Virus record (IMG/VR): IMGVR_UViG_3300027857_000029
Coordinates: 1-45,524 of that record
DNA length: 45,524 bases
DNA from: a virus
Reading direction: 5' to 3' (one strand)
The notes beneath the pieces were generated by a model that saw only the letters and a program-made list of their open reading frames with translations, had not been told where the DNA came from and made no database searches. Shown one piece after another: positions 41,314 to 45,524 of this stretch (its first letter is position 1; each line of letters opens with the position of its first letter). The translations under genes were made by a program, and so were the position numbers.

Positions 41314-41642
41314 TGGACCGCTATTATGCCGACCTCAATCCCCGCGCCCTCGATACCCCATGGGGACCCGCGGAAAGCGTGCAAGACATCGGCGCCGGTA
41401 TCCTCCATGTCACGACTGCCTCGCATGGCGGGTATTTCGTCCCTCGCGAGCTAAACGCGCTGATCCCGTTGGCCTGGCGCACTCACACGTTCGTCGCTCG
41501 CGGTATGATCGGCTGGTATGAGGAAGACTGCGACTGGTGCCTTGTGGCGCTGGCCTTCCCCACGACGTTCCCCCCCCCCCATGCTGCCGACGCTGCCAAG
41601 CGCATGTTTGACGCCACCATCGCCAAGAAGATCGGCCGATGA
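41313..41642 (+). CDS. DUF7007-like protein with an 11-C tract
   Basis: 109 aa. ALDTPWGPAESVQDIGAGIL, HVTTASHGGYFVPRELNALI, GWYEEDCDWCLVALAFPTTF. The DTPWG.A.S...I..GI..V.T.SHGG and WYEEDCDW motifs fit the DUF7007 phage/plasmid family of unknown function. A run of 11 C residues (41570-41580) encodes FPPP near the end: a possible slippage or sequencing-error site. Confidence 0.68.
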   Translation: MDRYYADLNPRALDTPWGPAESVQDIGAGILHVTTASHGGYFVPRELNALIPLAWRTHTFVARGMIGWYEEDCDWCLVALAFPTTFPPPHAADAAKRMFDATIAKKIGR

Positions 41643-41812
41643 CCGTCCGCGAACTGCTTGAAGCCCGCCGCGCTGACCTTGCCAGTCAGATCGACAAGCT
41701 GACCGCCAGACTGGCCGAGATCGACCATCTGTTGGTTGTCACCGCTGACCCTCGCGTCAGCAACGTCACGACTGCCCGCAACCCCCGCAAAATCAAGAGA
41801 GAGCAATCATGA
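41639..41812 (+). CDS. tiny coiled-coil protein
   Basis: 57 aa, ATGA overlap with the previous stop. MTVRELLEARRADLASQIDK, LTARLAEIDHLLVVTADPRV: heptad-like helix. Unknown. Confidence 0.5.
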   Translation: MTVRELLEARRADLASQIDKLTARLAEIDHLLVVTADPRVSNVTTARNPRKIKREQS

Positions 41813-41928
41813 ACGCTTCCCCGACCATCGTTGTCGTCATCGTCGCGCTGGCCCTCTGCTTGCCGTTCGTCCGCCTGATGGGCGCGCCCGACTATCACCA
41901 ACTCCCCCAGGTTCACACGCCGCGCTGA
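41809..41928 (+). CDS. tiny membrane peptide
   Basis: 39 aa, ATGA overlap. MNASPTIVVVIVALALCLPF, VRLMGAPDYHQLPQ. One membrane helix. Unknown. The 233 nt after it hold two GTGGCAATGGCCAG-like repeats but no gene I support. Confidence 0.45.
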   Translation: MNASPTIVVVIVALALCLPFVRLMGAPDYHQLPQVHTPR

Positions 41929-42161
41929 CCATGCCGTGGCCAGCCTGCGGGCTGGTTACGCAATGGCCAGCGCCATTGACCTCGCAACCCACACCAAGGA
42001 CTCCCCAGATGCCAACCGAACGCAGCTACGAGATCCAGGTAATTCGATACCAGTCTGTAGCAGTTGCTGCCTGACCATTGCGGCCCACGGCTTCGGCCGT
42101 GGTGGCAATGGCCAGTGTCATTGACGGGCGCCTCGCCGGTTCTCAGGGGCAGGATAGAACG

Positions 42162-42383
42162 ATGAACGAGCACCAGAAGCACCTGTATCGCCTACTGGTC
42201 CAAGCGGGTGAAGCACTCCGAGCCTTCCAGCTTTACGAGATGGGCCGTGGCAACGGTCAGGTCGCGACCGCGGTCAACATCAACGTGACGCAAGCTCTGG
42301 TCCGGGTCTTCGAAGCCCAGCGCTCGATGGAGCGTGTTGGACTGGCGCAGTCACGACTGATGGAGGGCAACACCCGTGGTTAA
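42162..42383 (+). CDS. small helical protein, unknown
   Basis: 73 aa with AGGA before ATG 42162. HQKHLYRLLVQAGEALRAFQ, ATAVNINVTQALVRVFEAQR. All-helical. Overlaps the next GTG start. Confidence 0.55.
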   Translation: MNEHQKHLYRLLVQAGEALRAFQLYEMGRGNGQVATAVNINVTQALVRVFEAQRSMERVGLAQSRLMEGNTRG

Positions 42384-42597
42384 TCACCCCAACAGGAACA
42401 AGCGACGCCCGCGCCTTCAACAGGTCTGCGCCTATTGTCGCGGCTCGAATGTGAGCATCGACGCGACCGGGGTCTGGAACTTCACCAGACAGCGGTGGGA
42501 AGCGTCCGAGTTCGACGAAACCAACGCCTATTGCATCGACTGCGGCGGAGAAACCCGCATCGAGGAAGTCCAAATCGCCAGGGAGCCGCAGTCATGA
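42376..42597 (+). CDS. small zinc-ribbon protein
   Basis: 73 aa, GTG start. RLQQVCAYCRGSNVSIDATG, VWNFTRQRWEASEFDETNAY, CIDCGGETRIEEV. CAYC and CIDC give one zinc site; the N-VS.DA...W....Q.W......D....C..CG layout is a common phage zinc ribbon. Stop overlaps the AAA ATPase start. Confidence 0.65.
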   Translation: MVNHPNRNKRRPRLQQVCAYCRGSNVSIDATGVWNFTRQRWEASEFDETNAYCIDCGGETRIEEVQIAREPQS

Positions 42598-44180
42598 GCA
42601 CCAAAACCAAGGCCGACATTCAGGCGGCCGATATCGCGGCCCTTCTGCGCGCTCGCAATCCGCTGATCTGGATCGTATCGCGGGAAGAGGCTCGCGTTGA
42701 GGGCTACGTCATGGAGGCCGCCGCCGCTGCCAAATACGCGACACGGACCTGGGACGTGGCTCAGGGCGTTTGCGGCATGGACGGCAAGCCACAGACCAAT
42801 ATCGGCGACGCAGACCCAGGCAATATGCTTCGGGCGATCCAGGACCGCGCTCAGTCTGGCCGCGAGCGGTGCGTTTGGATCATGCGGGACCTGCCGCCGT
42901 GGCTTGAAGGGTCCATCGGTCTCACGACGTGCCGGATGTTGCGGAACGTGGCCCGCATCCTGCCTACCATCGGTCAGGACAGCGCTCAGGCGATTGTCAT
43001 CTTGTCACCGTCCGCCAACGTGCCGGCCGAACTGACGAACCATTGCACGGTTGTGGAGTGGGACTTGCCGGACCGTGCGGAGATTGCCCGCATCCTGGAC
43101 TCCTCCATCGCCGGCCTGCCGGAAGAGATCAAGAAGACCGCCGCGCCCAACGGTAGCCGCGACGCTGCCATTGACGCCGCTGTGGGTCTCACCGGGGAGG
43201 AAGCCCAGGCCTGCTACGCTCGCTCGCTGGTCCAGCATCGCCGCATTGATCCCGCGACGGTCGCGCAAGAAAAAAAGCGGGTTGTCGCGAGGGAGCGAGT
43301 TATCGAGTGGTATGACCCGATCCCTGGCGGTCTCGATGCCGTTGGCGGGCTTGACCTCCTGAAGGATTGGCTTGTGTCCCGCCGCTCCGCCTACAGCCCC
43401 GCAGCCCGCGCCTATGGCCTGCCAGCACCGAAGGGCGCGCTCCTGGTGGGCATTCCAGGGTGCGGCAAGAGCTTGACCGCCAAGGCCATTGCTACCGCCT
43501 GGGGCGTGCCCCTCCTGAAGTTGGACCTCAATGCGCTGAAGTCCAAGTTTGTCGGGGAGTCCGAGGGCAATCTACGGCGCGCACTGAAGGTTATCGAGGC
43601 CATTGGCCGGTGCGTGGTGTGGATTGATGAGTTGGAAAAAGCGCTTGCCGGTGCGACGGGTGGCGGCGCTGACGGCGGCGTGTCGATGGACGCCCTCGGC
43701 ACAGTCCTTAACTGGATGCAGGAGCGGGCCGGCGAAGCGTTCGTGATCGCAACCGCGAACGACGTGACCAGCTTGCCACCTGAGTTGATGCGCAAGGGCC
43801 GGTTCGATGAAATCTGGTGGGTCGATCTGCCTACCCGGACGGAACGGGCTGATATCTGCATCGCCGCTCTGAAGGCGCACGGTCGGAAGGATGCACCGGT
43901 CGATTTCGTCGCGGTGTCCGATGCCAGCGAAGGGTTTACCGGTTCCGAGATCGCCAGCCTGATCCCGGACGCGATGTATGCGGCCTTTGCCGACAACCAA
44001 CGCGAGATCACGACCGCCGATATCCTCACCGCTGCAAAGACGGTCGTGCCGATGTCCAAGACCTCGGCCGAGAAGATTGCGCGCCTGAGGGAGTGGGGTA
44101 ATGCCCGCGCTCGCGCTGCCACCACACCAGAGATTGCTACGGGCGGGATCGTAACCGGCCGGCAACTCGATTTCGCCTAA
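42594..44180 (+). CDS. AAA+ ATPase, Ycf46-like
   Basis: 528 aa from ATG 42594 (AGGGAG upstream, ATGA overlap). N-terminal domain with DIAALLRARNPLIWIVSREE and a degenerate ATPase-like fold (CVWIMRDLPPWLEGSIGLTT). C-terminal AAA+: PKGALLVGIPGCGKSLTAKA (Walker A), LDLNALKSKFVGESEGNLRR (pore/ClpB-like GESE), GRCVVWIDELEKALAGATGG (Walker B), AFVIATANDVTSLPPELMRK (sensor 1), GRFDEIWWVDLPTRTERADI (Arg finger), EGFTGSEIASLIPDAMYAAF (sensor 2). This is the Ycf46 architecture. The target is unknown; it probably acts with the following 262-aa protein. Confidence 0.85.
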   Translation: MSTKTKADIQAADIAALLRARNPLIWIVSREEARVEGYVMEAAAAAKYATRTWDVAQGVCGMDGKPQTNIGDADPGNMLRAIQDRAQSGRERCVWIMRDLPPWLEGSIGLTTCRMLRNVARILPTIGQDSAQAIVILSPSANVPAELTNHCTVVEWDLPDRAEIARILDSSIAGLPEEIKKTAAPNGSRDAAIDAAVGLTGEEAQACYARSLVQHRRIDPATVAQEKKRVVARERVIEWYDPIPGGLDAVGGLDLLKDWLVSRRSAYSPAARAYGLPAPKGALLVGIPGCGKSLTAKAIATAWGVPLLKLDLNALKSKFVGESEGNLRRALKVIEAIGRCVVWIDELEKALAGATGGGADGGVSMDALGTVLNWMQERAGEAFVIATANDVTSLPPELMRKGRFDEIWWVDLPTRTERADICIAALKAHGRKDAPVDFVAVSDASEGFTGSEIASLIPDAMYAAFADNQREITTADILTAAKTVVPMSKTSAEKIARLREWGNARARAATTPEIATGGIVTGRQLDFA

Positions 44181-44219
44181 CCCATCCTTGCAACCTATCA
44201 ATCTGACAGGCACCAAACC

Positions 44220-45008
44220 ATGAACATCTCCACGCTCCGCCCCGGTCTCCTGGTCTCGCTGAAGACCTCCTTGTCCGGGAACGTCGCCTACCAACGGCGC
44301 GATATCGAGGCCGATCACATCGCCGCTGACGGCACTGCCCGCGCCAAGTGGGAAACGGACAGGATCATTGAAAACCCCGCTGAGTATGACTTAGCGGTGA
44401 AGACCCGCTCCAAGGCGCGGTCCATCGTGACCAGCGTTTGCACCCCCAGCCAGTTCGGCCTGCTTTGCCCGGAAGCGGACCGCGAGAAACTTGACGCTGC
44501 CATGGCGGAGGCGCGCGAGGTTGTCGCCTCCTTCAACCGTGAGGCTTCGCTGACCCAGGTCGCGGTGTTCATCCTGATTGGTCGGGTTGCGGCCGATGAG
44601 GTTGAAGCCGTGAGGGCAATCAACTCCGAGATTTCCGACCTCATGTTTTCGATGGAACAGGGGTTGAAGCGCCTGGACGTGACGGTCGTTCGGCAGGCCG
44701 CTGAGAAGGCCAAGCAACTGGCAACGATGCTGTCTCCTGAGGCTGCGCAGCGGGCGGAGAAGGCTATCGCCGTGGCGCGCAGCGCTGCCCGCAAGATCGT
44801 CAAGGCCGGCGAAGCCGCTGCCCTGGAGATCGACGAAGCCACCCTTCGCACGATCCGGGAAAGCCGCACGATGTTCCTGGACGTCACTGAGGCCGAGGAA
44901 ATCCAGGCACCCGAGATCACCGGTCGCGCGATCGACCTGGAGCCGGTTGCGGACCTGGACATGCCCGCTACCCCCGCCATCCCCGTTGTTTCGAACCTGG
45001 AGTTCTGA
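44220..45008 (+). CDS. helical partner of the AAA+ ATPase, unknown
   Basis: 262 aa. N-terminal MNISTLRPGLLVSLKTSLSG, NVAYQRRDIEADHIAADGTA; middle CTPSQFGLLCPEADREKLDA; then long helices (AEKAKQLATMLSPEAAQRAE, KAIAVARSAARKIVKAGEAA). Located 39 nt after the ATPase. The fixed pairing of such a protein with the Ycf46-type ATPase in phages suggests an adaptor or substrate, an inference from context. Confidence 0.65.
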   Translation: MNISTLRPGLLVSLKTSLSGNVAYQRRDIEADHIAADGTARAKWETDRIIENPAEYDLAVKTRSKARSIVTSVCTPSQFGLLCPEADREKLDAAMAEAREVVASFNREASLTQVAVFILIGRVAADEVEAVRAINSEISDLMFSMEQGLKRLDVTVVRQAAEKAKQLATMLSPEAAQRAEKAIAVARSAARKIVKAGEAAALEIDEATLRTIRESRTMFLDVTEAEEIQAPEITGRAIDLEPVADLDMPATPAIPVVSNLEF

Positions 45009-45011
45009 GCC

Positions 45012-45362
45012 ATGCCTTGCGACCGCACCCTGAAGCCCCAGCAGACCATCAAGCAACGCGCGGATGAAATCCGCGTGGTTGTGGCTAAAGCCGTCCAGGC
45101 GTTGGTCAGCGGCCGGATCAAGCCCAAGATCGGGCCTACCGGCGCCGTGGCCTTTACCGGCTTGACCGACGATGAGCGGGACGGCGTTACCGACAACTGC
45201 CTCTATCGCCGGATCGTGGCGACGGGCGGAGCACTGGCAAACGCTCAAATCGCCAAGGCTGAAGCGCTGGCCGGCCGCTCAGTGAACAAGCAGGCGATTG
45301 CGCACGGCCATCATGCCCACATGGTTGACGGAAAGCTCCATTGGCATGACCACAAGGGCTGA
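45012..45362 (+). CDS. small His-rich protein, unknown
   Basis: 116 aa. LKPQQTIKQRADEIRVVVAK, KPKIGPTGAVAFTGLTDDER, DGVTDNCLYRRIVATGGALA. Ends in a His-rich tail (AHGHHAHMVDGKLHWHDHKG) that could bind metal. Third gene of the ATPase cluster; its 3' end overlaps the next start by 17 nt. Confidence 0.6.
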   Translation: MPCDRTLKPQQTIKQRADEIRVVVAKAVQALVSGRIKPKIGPTGAVAFTGLTDDERDGVTDNCLYRRIVATGGALANAQIAKAEALAGRSVNKQAIAHGHHAHMVDGKLHWHDHKG

Positions 45363-45524
45363 CCTTGCCGCCCGCAACTTCAAACATGGGCACGCGCTCC
45401 GGGGGAAGGAAACCCCGGAGTTCCGTGCATGGCGGGCCATGATCGAACGGTGCGAGAACCCGAACCACGTCGGCTACCAGTATTACGGCGGACGGGGGAT
45501 CAAGGTCAGCCCAAGGTGGCGCAC
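45346..45524 (+). CDS. YGGRGI-type HNH-like endonuclease (5' part, runs off window)
   Basis: At least 59 codons, open to the window edge. MTTRADLAARNFKHGHALRG, KETPEFRAWRAMIERCENPN, HVGYQYYGGRGIKVSPRWR. Same family as the gene at 616: W..M..RC.NP....Y.YYGGRGI.V...W. It overlaps the preceding gene, as mobile endonucleases here often do. Confidence 0.72.
   Translation, partial: MTTRADLAARNFKHGHALRGKETPEFRAWRAMIERCENPNHVGYQYYGGRGIKVSPRWR

Noticed and set aside
42009-42074. 21-codon plus-strand ORF (MPTERSYEIQVIRYQSVAVA)
   Set aside because: No ribosome site and no coupling to neighbours; too short to support.

Overview
The window is a large piece of a tailed double-stranded DNA phage (or prophage) genome with a short-tailed, P22-like virion plan. 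Recognisable parts are a P22-type large terminase, portal, scaffold, major coat protein, gp4-like head-completion protein and the start of a gp10-like protein. Base composition is GC-rich. A few families (a GcrA-like regulator, a bacterial-type HNH protein) hint at a proteobacterial, perhaps alphaproteobacterial, host, but the sequence does not fix the host.

Layout. Almost everything from 40,438 down to 1 is read on the minus strand. From right to left it starts with a regulatory/accessory block (about 40.4-36.4 kb) of very short, translationally coupled genes, a ribbon-helix-helix regulator and several palindromic operators. Next come a winged-helix protein and the large terminase (36.3-34.3 kb). 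A block of small genes follows (34.3-29.2 kb), with tiny membrane peptides, an Acb2/Tad1-like candidate anti-defence protein, a HiPIP-like protein and HNH endonucleases. Then come two glycosyltransferases and the tail fibre/tailspike genes (28.6-20 kb), and the portal and a methyltransferase (19.9-16.5 kb).

Between portal and scaffold lies a 6.6 kb tRNA island (9,192-15,835). I read 34 clear tRNA genes plus one degenerate one, all on the minus strand. Together the anticodons cover all 20 amino acids and include an initiator-like tRNA. Homing endonuclease genes and small ORFs are threaded between the tRNAs, several ending exactly at a tRNA 5' end. The head genes then continue: scaffold, coat, a decoration protein made of three repeated domains, a third glycosyltransferase, gp4-like and gp10-like.

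From 40,666 to the right end the genes run on the plus strand: small overlapping ORFs, then an AAA+ ATPase of the Ycf46 type with a long helical neighbour, and a truncated endonuclease gene at the edge.

The observations I rate highest are the near-complete tRNA set; seven tRNAs with C instead of the near-universal U at position 33; a 25-nt partly self-complementary motif with compensating stem changes, found four times 25-34 nt upstream of gp4, scaffold, portal and a secreted tail-region gene (a candidate phage promoter or leader RNA); the operator pair of the RHH regulator; and tail-region proteins that carry N-terminal signal peptides.
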